A stretch of 52,980 bases of DNA from Acidobacteriota bacterium (GCA_034211275.1 JAXHTF010000027.1:1-52980); one strand, 5' to 3'. Positions 8,583 through 16,898 are shown, counted from the stretch's first letter. Notes: a model not told the origin generated them from the sequence alone. Made by a program: numbers and translations.

Positions 8583-9017
8583 ATGGACTCATTTTGGATC
8601 ATTCTAATCGGCGCAGCAATCTTCGGAATATTGATTGCGATCGGTAAGAACCAGGCGAAGGAAACCGCTGAGACTGCATACAAGCAGAGTCTGACTGAGC
8701 TTAAGTTGGACCCAACGAACGCGGAGCTTCGTGAGAAGACCCTGGACCTCGGCCGCAAGTACTCAAACTTGACCAGAGACGGAAAGGGGATCGCCATTTT
8801 CGACGAAATCGCGCTCATGAATGATCTCAATGCTGCTGCAGGTGGATCTATGGCTCTAGCGGACGGACCGCCAACCCAACCACCACTACGAGACCAAGCT
8901 CCGCCTCGAGCAAATCCGGAGGCAAGACTGAAGCAACTGACAAGTCTCAAGGAGAAGGGGCTAATCGAAGAGGAAGAATTCGAAGAGCGGCGAGCCAAAA
9001 TCCTGGACGAGCTCTAG
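8583..9017 (+). CDS. SHOCT-domain membrane-anchored protein
   Basis: 144 residues from ATG 8583, with AAGGAG about 12 bases upstream. One N-terminal transmembrane segment (residues about 4-20) is followed by a charged helical region, a Pro/Gln-rich linker (about 95-115) and a C-terminal SHOCT motif (residues about 116-144: LKQLTSLKEKGLIEEEEFE, ending KILDEL). SHOCT modules are short helical hairpins commonly found at the ends of bacterial membrane proteins, with a presumed oligomerisation role. No function can be assigned beyond this. Confidence 0.8.
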   Translation: MDSFWIILIGAAIFGILIAIGKNQAKETAETAYKQSLTELKLDPTNAELREKTLDLGRKYSNLTRDGKGIAIFDEIALMNDLNAAAGGSMALADGPPTQPPLRDQAPPRANPEARLKQLTSLKEKGLIEEEEFEERRAKILDEL

Positions 9018-9261
9018 AATTCTCGACGAATCGCTCCCTGAAACACAGCGAGGACGAAAAGAGTCGAGGTCCTTAGCGCTAAACACCCAGAGCCTAGCTG
9101 AGGACCCTTTCGACTCGGCAAGCTGAACGAGCCTCAAGGCGAGCAATATCGATGCTTCCGCTGAGCCTTGCCCGCGAGCGAACAGCCCGCGCTGTCGCTT
9201 AGCTTTGCTCATTCTCCGTTAACTGGAACCAACCCACGCCCGGCGAAGTCTAAACGGACAG

Positions 9262-9837
9262 ATGAACTCACCAAAGCCCACCGTCCCCCAATCCCTGCCC
9301 TGGCTCCTCGCCGGATCCACGGGCCTTGCCGCATGGGGCCTACTCATGCTGCAGGCTGCCGCCGCGACCGGCCCAGCCGGTTACTTCACCGACCTGGCCC
9401 AATCACCAGCGCACTTCCTGGCCTGGCTCGCCCTCCTCGTCGGCCTCCAGTCACTAGTCACGGCAGCTCAACGCCAAACCGCCTGGAGGTGGGTCGAAGT
9501 GCGGGTGGGTGTGGGCCTTGGATTGGTCCCAGAGCTCCTGCTCACTCTTCCTCTACTCACCAGGATCGACATCGAAGCCGGCGCCTGGTTCTTGTGGCTG
9601 GAGCGGCTGATCAGCCTCTTCCAGCTCCCGGGACGGGCTCTCACCGCCCCATTCCGCGACTTTAGCCGGTGGGCGGTGGGGTTGACGGATCCGGGATCGG
9701 CGTGGGTGGCGCGGGAGCTCGCCGTGTTGAATCTCGCGAATGTGCTGGGGTGGGTGGTGGTTTGCCTGCTGGTTGGTGTTGGCGTTCGGGGGCTTGGAAG
9801 GGCGGCCGAGAGTCCGCCTGAGGAATCTCAGCTCTAG
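9262..9837 (+). CDS. Hypothetical multi-pass membrane protein
   Basis: 191 residues with about four hydrophobic segments (residues about 12-35, 48-64, 80-98 and 150-172). No family recognised. The ribosome-binding site is weak (ACGGACAG just upstream of ATG 9262). Its last 58 codons recur, slightly diverged, at 11683-11862 behind the DUF1254 gene, showing that this locus has been duplicated and rearranged. Confidence 0.6.
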   Translation: MNSPKPTVPQSLPWLLAGSTGLAAWGLLMLQAAAATGPAGYFTDLAQSPAHFLAWLALLVGLQSLVTAAQRQTAWRWVEVRVGVGLGLVPELLLTLPLLTRIDIEAGAWFLWLERLISLFQLPGRALTAPFRDFSRWAVGLTDPGSAWVARELAVLNLANVLGWVVVCLLVGVGVRGLGRAAESPPEESQL

Positions 9838-10166
9838 CAGAGCAGCAACAGCAGAGCCCCGCTGCGCATCAGCGCCCCTCGAGGGGCTCTGCGAGCTCCC
9901 CCTGCCCAACCCCGTCCCGACCAACAAACGCTCTTCTGCTCCGATCCGTCGCGTCGTGGAGGCAGGACTCTCGAGACAGCAGCGCTCCCGGCTTGCCTTG
10001 CCGATTGACGGCAGATCACCAATAAGTCTATGATTCCTCAAGCTTGCAAGTTTAAATAACAGAATTTCTTGAATAGAGAGCCGGATAAGCCGCGAAGGAT
10101 GAGTGGGGCGCGCGCTATTCAATTTAACGCTAAGCAAATGCCTGCCCAAGTGAGGAGGAATCAGAG
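9838..10166. other. Intergenic stretch with palindromic repeat
   Basis: No gene seen. It contains an inverted repeat AGAGCCCC (9853-9860) / GGGGCTCT (9883-9890) and, inside it, a perfect 14-bp palindrome GCCCCTCGAGGGGC (9874-9887). Similar CCCCTC-CGGGG palindromes occur after the duplicated fragment near 11875 and 11941, so this is probably a dispersed REP-like sequence that may also terminate the membrane-protein gene. The last 150 bases are lower in GC and should hold the DUF1254 promoter. Confidence 0.5.
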
Positions 10167-11678
10167 ATGAGGATCGTGAAACCGGCCACAATGTCGACTG
10201 TGATCTGGATCTGTGCGATGTTTCTCGGCTCCGGTGCCGCCGCTCAAGTTCCCGATGACGTGCTCGAGTCCATTGAAACCCCGGACCAGGTCGAAACGTC
10301 CATCGGAACGCTCCATTTCCTTGATGGGGCGCCGCTGCCCGAGACTGCTGACAGAGTTTACGACTACCTCGACACTGCCAGGGCCATGGACGCCTTCTTG
10401 AAGGGCCAGCCGGCGACGTCCGTGAGAGCACTCATCGAAGGCGCACACTCGATCGGCGCGGTGGCAGCGAACGAGGTCATGATCTTTGACCACCTGATGG
10501 ACTCGAACTCGCTCTTCCTCACCGGCAATACCTCCACGCTGTACACGATCCCCGACCTCGACCTGAAGCGGGATGGGCCGACCGTGGTGGAGGTGCCGAA
10601 TGGCCTACTCGGCGCGGCCAATGACGCCTACTTCCGCTACATCAACGACCTCACGCAGGCCGGGAAGTACCTCTACCTACCGCCGGGGTACGAGGGTCAG
10701 GTGCCTGCGGGCTATACCGTCCTGAAGCCGAGCACCTACCGGGTGTGGGTTTTCCTGCGCGCCTCGATCGCCAACGGCGTGGACGAAGCGGCCGATTTCG
10801 TGAAGAGTACCTTGAAGGTCTATCCGCTGTCCCAGGCGGACAATCCCCCCGAGATGGTCTTCGTCAGCGCCTCGAACAAGTCCTTCAACACCATTCATCC
10901 CAACAACGTCGAGTTCTTCTACCACCTCGACGAGATCATCCAATACGAGCCCTTGGGCTGGCTCGATCCCGAGACCCGCGGTCTCTTCGCCTCCATCGGC
11001 ATCGCGAAGGGCGAGGAGTTCGCACCGGATGCGAGAATGCTCGGGCTCCTCGCCGACGGTGTCGCGCTCGGGAACGCCGCCTCGCGCTCGATCGTCTGGT
11101 TTCCTCGCTACACATGGAATATGGACGAGATCCGGATCTATCCGGACACCAACAGTTCGTGGATCATGGGCTTCTTGAATCGAAACGTTTTCTTCAACGG
11201 CGAAGACGGCCAGACCATGAACACCGACGCCCGGGTCATGTTCTTCTATCCCTATACCGCCGTCTCGCCCGCGATGGCCACGCCCCAGGTAGGCACCGGA
11301 TCCGACTACGCCATCACCTACACCGACGCCACCAAGCAACCCTTCGACGGCAGCAAGACCTACAAGCTGAACATTCCCGCCAACCCACCGGTCAACAACT
11401 TCTGGGCCGTCACGGTTTACGACACGCAGACGCGCTCGATGTTGCAGACGAGCCAACTCTTCCCGACCGTAGGCAGCCAGACAGAGGGAATCCAGCAAAA
11501 CGAGGACGGATCGACGGATATCTACTTCGGAACTCAGGCTCCAGAAGGGTTCGAAAACAACTGGCTGGAGACCATCCCCGACAAGAGTTGGTTCGCCATC
11601 CTTCGCATGTACGGCCCGCTCGAGCCGTGGTTTGATAAAACCTGGCGTCCCAGTGAGATCGAGCTGACGAACAACTAG
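10167..11678 (+). CDS. DUF1254/DUF1214-family exported protein
   Basis: 503 residues from ATG 10167, preceded by GAGGAGGA nine bases upstream. Signal peptide about residues 9-26, ending GAAAQ. The N-terminal half is DUF1254-like (MIFDHLMDSNSLFLTGNT, TPDLDLKRDGPTVVEVPNG-type segments), and GKYLYLPPGYEG is characteristic. The C-terminal half is DUF1214-like: AMATPQVGTGSDYAITYTD, the PANPPVNNFWAVTVYDTQTR region (about 405-424), and a final WFAILRMYGPLEPWFDKTWR. The family is periplasmic and its biochemical role is not established. The gene lies between the 191-aa membrane-protein gene and a truncated copy of that gene. Confidence 0.9.
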   Translation: MRIVKPATMSTVIWICAMFLGSGAAAQVPDDVLESIETPDQVETSIGTLHFLDGAPLPETADRVYDYLDTARAMDAFLKGQPATSVRALIEGAHSIGAVAANEVMIFDHLMDSNSLFLTGNTSTLYTIPDLDLKRDGPTVVEVPNGLLGAANDAYFRYINDLTQAGKYLYLPPGYEGQVPAGYTVLKPSTYRVWVFLRASIANGVDEAADFVKSTLKVYPLSQADNPPEMVFVSASNKSFNTIHPNNVEFFYHLDEIIQYEPLGWLDPETRGLFASIGIAKGEEFAPDARMLGLLADGVALGNAASRSIVWFPRYTWNMDEIRIYPDTNSSWIMGFLNRNVFFNGEDGQTMNTDARVMFFYPYTAVSPAMATPQVGTGSDYAITYTDATKQPFDGSKTYKLNIPANPPVNNFWAVTVYDTQTRSMLQTSQLFPTVGSQTEGIQQNEDGSTDIYFGTQAPEGFENNWLETIPDKSWFAILRMYGPLEPWFDKTWRPSEIELTNN

Positions 11679-11682
11679 GCTC

Positions 11683-11862
11683 TTCCGCCGGTGGGCGGTA
11701 GGGTTGACAGATCCGGGATCGGCGTGGCTGGCGCGGGAGCTCGCCGTGCTGAATCTTGCGAACGTGCTGGGGTGGGTGGCGGTCTGTCTGCTGGTTGGCG
11801 TTGGCGTTCGGAGGCTTGAGCGGGCGATAGTCCGCCGCGAGAACTCCCCAGGGAATGCCTAG
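11683..11862 (+). pseudogene. Truncated copy of the 191-aa membrane protein gene
   Basis: Starting five bases after the DUF1254 stop, an open stretch of 59 codons matches the 3' end of the gene at 9262-9837: RRWAVGLTDPGSAWLARELA here against SRWAVGLTDPGSAWVARELA there, continuing through VCLLVGVGVR. DNA similarity begins abruptly at GCCGGTGGGCGG (about 11687, matching about 9664) and fades after about 11835; the last 15 codons differ. It has no start codon or ribosome-binding site, so it is a remnant unless translated by read-through. Confidence 0.85.
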
Positions 11863-11869
11863 CAGTTCC

Positions 11870-12019
11870 TGTCTCCCCTCCGGGGCTTGGGGATTCTTCG
11901 GACCGCACACCCGGGGCTTGCGCCCCGGGCTAGATGCCTCCGCCCCTCCGGGGCTCTGCTGTGCCGCCGGGGCTCCAAGGTGGCGAGGAAGCATACCCAG
12001 GGCTTGCGCCCCGGGCTAG
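11870..12019. repeat. Cluster of REP-like palindromes
   Basis: Two copies of a hairpin unit with an identical TTGC loop and following GCTAG: CCCGGGGC-TTGC-GCCCCGGG at 11910-11929 and CCCAGGGC-TTGC-GCCCCGGG at 11996-12015. Between and before them are CCCCTCCGGGG palindromes (about 11874-11885 and 11943-11953) and a related CCGCCGGGG segment. The arrangement is that of dispersed REP/BIME-like elements; no coding function. Confidence 0.7.
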
Positions 12020-12177
12020 CAGCCTGTGGTGTAAGTCAGACGCCAGCGAGAGCGAGCACTTTTTCGTCGAATCAAGGCCGGAAAACCGCAGGCGATGCGG
12101 GTATCGGCGAGGTTTTCGAACGAAGATTCGGCGGAAAAGAGCCGCTCGTAGCGCGGCTCAACTTTCACCACGGGCTG
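12020..12177. mobile_element. 158-bp MITE-like element with terminal inverted repeats
   Basis: The left end CAGCCTGTGGTGTAAGTCAG (12020-12039) is matched by the reverse complement of the right end at 12158-12177, which reads CAGCCCGTGGTGAAAGTTGA: 16 of 20 positions agree. The interior has no open frame and includes a GAGCCGC/GCGGCTC hairpin (about 12139-12159). It abuts a CTAG that closes the preceding REP hairpin and is followed by CTCG, so a 4-base target duplication is possible but imperfect. The mobilising transposase is not in the window. Confidence 0.7.
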
Positions 12178-12256
12178 CTCGTGTTGATAACATCAGGCGC
12201 TCGGCTCAAGAAGACAAGACGCACCTCGACTTCCAGCCAGAGAAAAGGAGGGCGAA

Positions 12257-12589
12257 ATGCACAACAAACCCCTAGAGTCCGACTGGAAGATCTACCGAGA
12301 GCGCGTTTCCGAGTGGCGAGAGCGGTACCTCGAGAAGAAGAACCAGGAGATCGTGGCGATTCTGGAAGACGAGGGCAAGACTCCAACGGAGCGGTTCTGG
12401 GAAGCCCGGCGCGCGATGGACGAGGAAGCGGACATTCTGACTACCTGTCTCGACGGTCATTCCAGATCGAAGATGTCCTGGAATCTGCTCCTGATGCACG
12501 GTCACGGCCTCGTGCTCGACGAAGACCTCGAAGAGTTCAGCGACGGGCTGCGGGAGTCGATCCTCAGGTCGTCCCGCGAGCTGCCCTAA
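12257..12589 (+). CDS. Small orphan protein between mobile-element ends
   Basis: 110 residues from ATG 12257, with AAAGGAGG six bases upstream. It is highly charged and helical (YRERVSEWRERYLEKKNQEI near the N-terminus), with WEARRAMDEEA and a SKMSWNLLLMHGHGLV segment, and no signal peptide or membrane segment. I do not recognise the family; the pattern (helical, Trp/Arg-rich, around 110 residues) looks like a conserved hypothetical rather than a random frame. It lies between a complete MITE-like element and a detached copy of the MITE left end that begins one base after its stop. Confidence 0.7.
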   Translation: MHNKPLESDWKIYRERVSEWRERYLEKKNQEIVAILEDEGKTPTERFWEARRAMDEEADILTTCLDGHSRSKMSWNLLLMHGHGLVLDEDLEEFSDGLRESILRSSRELP

Positions 12590-12627
12590 CAGCCCGTGGT
12601 GTAAGTCAGACGCCAGCGAGAGCGAGC
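12590..12627. mobile_element. Detached left end of the MITE-like element
   Basis: 38 bases identical to 12020-12057 except one position (12025 T, 12595 C), in the same orientation. It begins immediately after the stop codon of the 110-aa gene and ends immediately before the stop codon of the facing spermidine-synthase-like gene. No matching right end follows, so it is a solo or truncated copy. Confidence 0.75.
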
Positions 12628-13329
12628 TCAGCTCTTCTTGCCCAAGAAGACCACGTGGCGCTGGCCCCGGGCTTTGCGGCCGGAGGCTCCGGGGCGCGCC
12701 CGGACGGTGACCGCCCTCACTTCGAAGCCGGCGCGGCGGAAGCGATGGGTGAAGGGATCGTCGCGGAAGGACGACCATACCGCCAGCACGCCCCCGGGGC
12801 TCAAGGCACGGTGGATGCGCGCCAGACCACGGTCGGAGTACAGTGCGGTGTTCGAATCCAGGGTCAGGGCCTCGGGGCCGTTGTCGACGTCGAGAAGCAC
12901 CACATCGTAGAGCGGAGATGGGGCCTCGAAGCAGCCGCCCACATCGCCGACGGTGACCGCCACCCGCTCGTCCTCCAGGGGATGGCCCGCCAGGTGTCCC
13001 AGATGGGCACGGTTCCAGTCCACCACCACGCGGAAGACTTCCGCCACCTCGACCCGTGCCTGCGGCCAAGAGCCCAGCTCGTCGAGCACCGCGCGCAGGG
13101 TGAACCCCATCCCCAAGCCCCCCACCAGCAGCCGCAACTCTCGCTGCCCGCTGCCCTTCCCCAGAGCTCCCAACGCCAGCCTCGCCAATTCTTCCTCCGA
13201 GCCGTGAGCCCGGCTGGACATCAGATCGTAGCCGTCGACGTAGATCTGGAAGATATCTCCCCGCTGATAGAGCACCAGCTCCCTCTCGTCGGGAGTCAGG
13301 GCGCTGTCGAGAATTCTCCGGGCTTTCAT
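12628..13329 (-). CDS. Spermidine-synthase-like methyltransferase-fold protein
   Basis: 233 residues from ATG 13329; the frame is open further upstream but the extra residues look like leader sequence (Arg/Ser-rich), and GGAT precedes this ATG. Class I methyltransferase/polyamine synthase features: an N-terminal beta region (LVLYQRGDIFQIYVDGYDLM, SSRAHGSEEELA), glycine motif LLVGGLGMGFTLRAVL, VEVAEVFRVVVDWNR, DVVLLDVDNGP and SPGGVLAVWSS. Short stand-alone proteins of this type are annotated as spermidine synthases but often lack proof of polyamine activity. Its 3' end abuts the detached mobile-element end. Confidence 0.8.
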   Translation of the reverse strand: MKARRILDSALTPDERELVLYQRGDIFQIYVDGYDLMSSRAHGSEEELARLALGALGKGSGQRELRLLVGGLGMGFTLRAVLDELGSWPQARVEVAEVFRVVVDWNRAHLGHLAGHPLEDERVAVTVGDVGGCFEAPSPLYDVVLLDVDNGPEALTLDSNTALYSDRGLARIHRALSPGGVLAVWSSFRDDPFTHRFRRAGFEVRAVTVRARPGASGRKARGQRHVVFLGKKS

Positions 13330-13390
13330 GGCTGAGGGGATCCTATCTCTCTTCCGCTCGGCCCACCGGCTGCTTCGCCAATCGGCTCCC

Positions 13391-13759
13391 CTACTCCCCA
13401 TCCAAAATCTTCAGCGCCCGCTTCGGCGCCACCATGCGGTAGCCGGCCTCCAGGAGCTCCTCGACCATCTCCCAATCCGGGTCCCGGTCGAGGCGGACGC
13501 CGATCCAACCGCTGGGGCCGAGGTAGGGCGGAACGAAGAAGGTCTCACCATCGGCTTCGACCCGCAATTCCTGCTCATCGAAGGTCGACTTCACCCACAC
13601 GGCGATGCGCTCGGCGCCGTGGTGGTGATCGTCGAAGGTGGCGAAGGTCTTGCGTCCCCCCCACCAGGTGGGCGAGCCGTGGGAAAGCTTCTCCCGGGTC
13701 TCCGGCCAGGCGGTGATGATGGTGCGCAGGCGCTCGAGAAGCTCTTCAGCGGTAGCCAT
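13391..13759 (-). CDS. MmcQ/YjbR-family DNA-binding-like protein
   Basis: 122 residues from ATG 13759 (MATAEELLERLR). The family signature is clear: PETREKLSHGSPTWWGGRKT, FATFDDHHHG, VPPYLGPSGWIGVRLD and a final EELLEAGYRMVAPKRAL. MmcQ/YjbR proteins are small cytoplasmic proteins with a double-wing DNA-binding-like fold and unknown partners. It is 61 bases upstream of the spermidine-synthase-like gene on the same strand and divergent from the GNAT gene. Confidence 0.88.
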   Translation of the reverse strand: MATAEELLERLRTIITAWPETREKLSHGSPTWWGGRKTFATFDDHHHGAERIAVWVKSTFDEQELRVEADGETFFVPPYLGPSGWIGVRLDRDPDWEMVEELLEAGYRMVAPKRALKILDGE

Positions 13760-13834
13760 TCGGAAAGTGTAGCAAGGGAAAGTGGTAGCAAGGAAAGGCG
13801 CCGCCGGAGTCTGGCGATCCGATATCCTTTCCCC

Positions 13835-14338
13835 ATGCTCATCCGCCCCGAAGAGCCCACGGATCACCGCGCCGTCCGTGAGATCCACACGGCGACCTTT
13901 GAGACGCCGGCGGAGGCGCGGCTGGTAGAGGCTCTCCGCGAGCGCACCAAGCCTCTCGTCTCACTGGTGGCGGTAGAGGGCGATGAGGTCCTTGGTCATA
14001 TTCTCTTCTCACCGGTCTCGCTCCCCGAACTCCCCCACCTCGAGCTCATGGGGCTCGCCCCCATGGCGGTGGCGCCGGGCCATCAAAGACGAGGCATCGG
14101 CTCGGCCCTGGTTCGTGAAGGTTTGGAAGCCTGTCGACGGCTGGGTGCGGGGGCGGTGGTGGTCCTCGGCCATCCGGACTACTACCCCCGCTTCGGCTTC
14201 GAGCCTTCGGTGCGCTTCGGCATCGGCTGCGAATACGACGTGCCGCCGGAGGTCTTTATGGCCCTGGAGCTGCAGCCGGAAATCCTGCGGAACGTTTCGG
14301 GAACTGTGCAGTACCATCAGGCATTCCGGGAACTTTAG
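13835..14338 (+). CDS. GNAT N-acetyltransferase, YhbS type
   Basis: 167 residues from ATG 13835. The N-terminal IRPEEPTDHRAVREIH is typical of the family. The acetyl-CoA pyrophosphate loop is visible as VAPGHQRRGIGSALV (residues about 83-97), followed by GHPDYYPRFGFEPS, which is characteristic of the YhbS-like subgroup. The acceptor substrate is unknown. The ribosome-binding site is weak. Its promoter must share the 75-bp gap with the divergent MmcQ/YjbR gene. Confidence 0.9.
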   Translation: MLIRPEEPTDHRAVREIHTATFETPAEARLVEALRERTKPLVSLVAVEGDEVLGHILFSPVSLPELPHLELMGLAPMAVAPGHQRRGIGSALVREGLEACRRLGAGAVVVLGHPDYYPRFGFEPSVRFGIGCEYDVPPEVFMALELQPEILRNVSGTVQYHQAFREL

Positions 14339-14361
14339 AGGCTCACAAGAGAGGACTCAGC

Positions 14362-14730
14362 ATGCAGATCGCACTCTACGCCGCCGCCGTCCTCCTCGTC
14401 GCCATCGCCGCGGCCCACTCCTACCTAGGCGAGCAGTACATCCTGATCCGCCTCTTCCGGCGGGACAATCTGCCCAAGCTCTTCGGCGGCACGGAGTTCA
14501 CCCGCCTCACCCTGCGCTTCGCCTGGCACATCACGTCCCTGGCCTGGCTGGGCTTCGCCGGCGTCCTCGTCCTCCTCGCCCACCCACCGGCCGACCCCAG
14601 CCGCCTCGGCCTGGTCGTCGGCCTCACCTTCCTCGCCCACGGCCTCCTCGCCGGAGTGGCCTCCAAGGGCAAGCACCTCTCCTGGATCGTCTTCCTCGCC
14701 GTGGGAATCCTGGCGATCTGGGGCACCTAG
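14362..14730 (+). CDS. Small four-helix membrane protein
   Basis: 122 residues from ATG 14362, with GAGAGGAC upstream, 23 bases after the GNAT stop, so probably co-transcribed. Four hydrophobic segments (about 3-20, 50-74, 82-98 and 104-121) and a conserved-looking HSYLGEQYILIRLFRRDNLP segment after the first helix. It resembles small conserved inner-membrane hypotheticals; no function known to me. Confidence 0.75.
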   Translation: MQIALYAAAVLLVAIAAAHSYLGEQYILIRLFRRDNLPKLFGGTEFTRLTLRFAWHITSLAWLGFAGVLVLLAHPPADPSRLGLVVGLTFLAHGLLAGVASKGKHLSWIVFLAVGILAIWGT

Positions 14731-14759
14731 CAGCTCCCCAAAGCCTCGCCAAACCCCGC

Positions 14760-14788
14760 CTGAGGGTTTTTCCTCAGCAGATCTGAGG
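14760..14788 (+). promoter_or_regulatory. Interleaved repeats able to form alternative hairpins
   Basis: CTGAGG (14760-14765), CCTCAG (14772-14777) and CTGAGG (14783-14788) are spaced so that the middle segment can pair with either neighbour. The first hairpin has a T-rich loop and the element follows the membrane-protein gene by 30 bases and precedes the subtilase by 170. It may end the upstream transcript; an attenuator role is possible but unproven. Confidence 0.3.
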
Positions 14789-14958
14789 ACTTTCCTCGAT
14801 AGCAACGCCAGCTCCCAGCGCCGAAACTCGGACGCGTTCGGGAGACTTTTCTCACAGAGTAGTGACCTCGCGCTGGGGGACCTTCTCGTCGTTGGACGAG
14901 AGTCGGCTCCGCGCGGCCCTCCCGAGCTCTGATCCATTCATTACAAGGAGCAAGAGTT

Positions 14959-16845
14959 ATGAGTTGGTTTGCGCTTCAGGGCTTTGGCCCCAAGTCTCGA
15001 GTTTCGCTGGTGCTAGTCCTCGTCCTCACCCTGCTGGCCCCCGTCGCCGCCGACGCCTCCGGCTGGCTCTGGGATCAAGATGCCGACGGCATCGACGACC
15101 GCATCGAGGAAGTGCAGTCGCTGGGGCTGGCCGCCGCCTTCGAGAATTTCGATCTGATCGACGGCCGCCAGCGCTTTGCGGTCTTCGATCTCGGCGGTCT
15201 GCTGACCTATGGGGTTTATGTGGGCTTCGATCATCACCCCACCGCCGCGGACCTGGACATGCTCGCCGCCGCCGGCGTCGACACCGGCGTGCTCCACGCG
15301 TACCACAGCATCGACTATGTGCGCATGGAGCTGACCTTCCCCGAGATCGCCACGGTGGCGGCGCTGCCCGGAGTGACCCGGGTCGAGTCCATCCCGCTGC
15401 TCTACCCGCTGAACGACAACGCCACCCGCACCTCCGGCATCACCCCGAGCTTTTTCGAGCGCTTCCCCACGGTCCAAGGGGATCTGGGCATCACCGGCTC
15501 GGGGGTGGTGGTCTCGATCCTGGACACCGGCGTCAACGATCAGTCGCTGCTCTTCGGCCTCTACCCCGGCCATGAATCCTTCGCCGGCAAGTTCATCGCC
15601 GGCGGCAACTTCTTCGCCGGCCAACCGCTGCTCAACACCGGTCTCGACGCCAGCGAGAATCCCTTCGACTTCGGCGAGGCGGCGTCCTCCAACCACGGCA
15701 CCCACGTCGCCGGCACCACCCTCGGCACCGGCGGCGCCTCCGGGACCTTCGGCGGCGTCGCCCCCGGCGCCCTGCTGGTGGATCAGAAGGTACTCTCCGA
15801 CGCCGGCGTCGGATTCGGCTCCGCCGACGGCGTCGACTGGGCGGTGTACAACAAGGATCGCTACGGCATCCGCATCCTCAACCTCAGCCTCGGCGGCGTC
15901 GACGCTTCCGATGGCTCCGACGCCGGTTCCCAGGCCATCAATGCCGCCTTCGACGCCGGCATCCTCGCCGCCATCGCCACTGGCAACGACGGCGCCACCA
16001 ACCACATCTCCTCCCCCGCCGCCGCGGACAAGAGCGTCGCCGTGGGCTCCTACGCCGACCAGAACACCGTGGACCGCAGCGACGATGTGATCTCCAGCTT
16101 CTCCAACGAGGGTCCGCGCACGGACGACGGGGACGCCGACGATGTCGACGAGATGAAGCCTCTGGTGGCGGCGCCGGGATCGGACATCCTGTCCGCCGAC
16201 GGCAGCCTGCTCACCGGCGGGAACTCCTACAAGAATCTGTCGGGCACCTCCATGGCGACTCCCCACGTGGCGGGAGTGATGGCCTTGATCCTCGACGCCA
16301 ACCCCGGCCTGACGCCGCCCCAGGTGGTGGCCATCCTGCAGCACACCAGCGAGCATCGCAACGCTTGGGGCAAGACCGCGGCGGGCGCCAACCCCTTCCC
16401 GCAGGAAGATCCCAACTACCACCCGTCCGGCGGCTGGGGACAGGTGGATGCCTACGCCGCGGTGAAGGAAGCGCTGCGCCTCGCCGGTGACCCGACCTCC
16501 CAGACCCAGGTGGTCGCCATCAGCGCCGATGCCGACGCCGGGAGCTCCACCATCACCGTGCGCTGGACGTCCCAGCGGGAGATCGACCTGTTGGGCTATG
16601 AGGTCTTCCGCGCCCCCGATCTCGGCGGTGTGCCGGGAACCTTCACCCAGGTCAACGGCGCCACCATCCCCGGCACCGGCCAAGCCCAGATCGAAGGCCT
16701 GGCCAACCGCAGCCTCTACAGCTTCGTCGATGCTCAGGGCTTGGGCGTCGGCCAGAGCTACTGGTACCAGATCCGCCACACCTCCTCCGACACGGCGGTG
16801 GGCACGGTGACGGAGCCGGCGCTGCTGGTCACCCTCGCTCCCTGA
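14959..16845 (+). CDS. Secreted subtilisin-like serine protease (S8)
   Basis: 628 residues from ATG 14959, with AAGGAG ten bases upstream. Signal peptide about residues 14-33. A propeptide-like region follows (about 40-160, including an IATVAALPGVTRVE inhibitor-type segment). The catalytic triad is visible: D189 (SILDTGVND), H246 (NHGTHVAGT) and S431 (SGTSMATPHVAG), with the oxyanion Asn in ATGNDGA. After the catalytic domain (ends about 515) comes a beta-sandwich of fibronectin type III character (residues about 520-625; RWTSQREIDLLGYEVFRA). It is monocistronic, closed by a good terminator. An extracellular peptidase is the expected role. Confidence 0.95.
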   Translation: MSWFALQGFGPKSRVSLVLVLVLTLLAPVAADASGWLWDQDADGIDDRIEEVQSLGLAAAFENFDLIDGRQRFAVFDLGGLLTYGVYVGFDHHPTAADLDMLAAAGVDTGVLHAYHSIDYVRMELTFPEIATVAALPGVTRVESIPLLYPLNDNATRTSGITPSFFERFPTVQGDLGITGSGVVVSILDTGVNDQSLLFGLYPGHESFAGKFIAGGNFFAGQPLLNTGLDASENPFDFGEAASSNHGTHVAGTTLGTGGASGTFGGVAPGALLVDQKVLSDAGVGFGSADGVDWAVYNKDRYGIRILNLSLGGVDASDGSDAGSQAINAAFDAGILAAIATGNDGATNHISSPAAADKSVAVGSYADQNTVDRSDDVISSFSNEGPRTDDGDADDVDEMKPLVAAPGSDILSADGSLLTGGNSYKNLSGTSMATPHVAGVMALILDANPGLTPPQVVAILQHTSEHRNAWGKTAAGANPFPQEDPNYHPSGGWGQVDAYAAVKEALRLAGDPTSQTQVVAISADADAGSSTITVRWTSQREIDLLGYEVFRAPDLGGVPGTFTQVNGATIPGTGQAQIEGLANRSLYSFVDAQGLGVGQSYWYQIRHTSSDTAVGTVTEPALLVTLAP

Positions 16846-16898
16846 GGCCAAACGCCGGTCCGCGAATCTTCCCCTACAGCAAGTCGTTCTTGCTCCTG

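Noticed and set aside
11887-13335. Long plus-strand open frame spanning the MITE, orphan gene and methyltransferase-like gene
   Set aside because: It reads through repeats and antisense to a motif-bearing gene, and its composition is incoherent.
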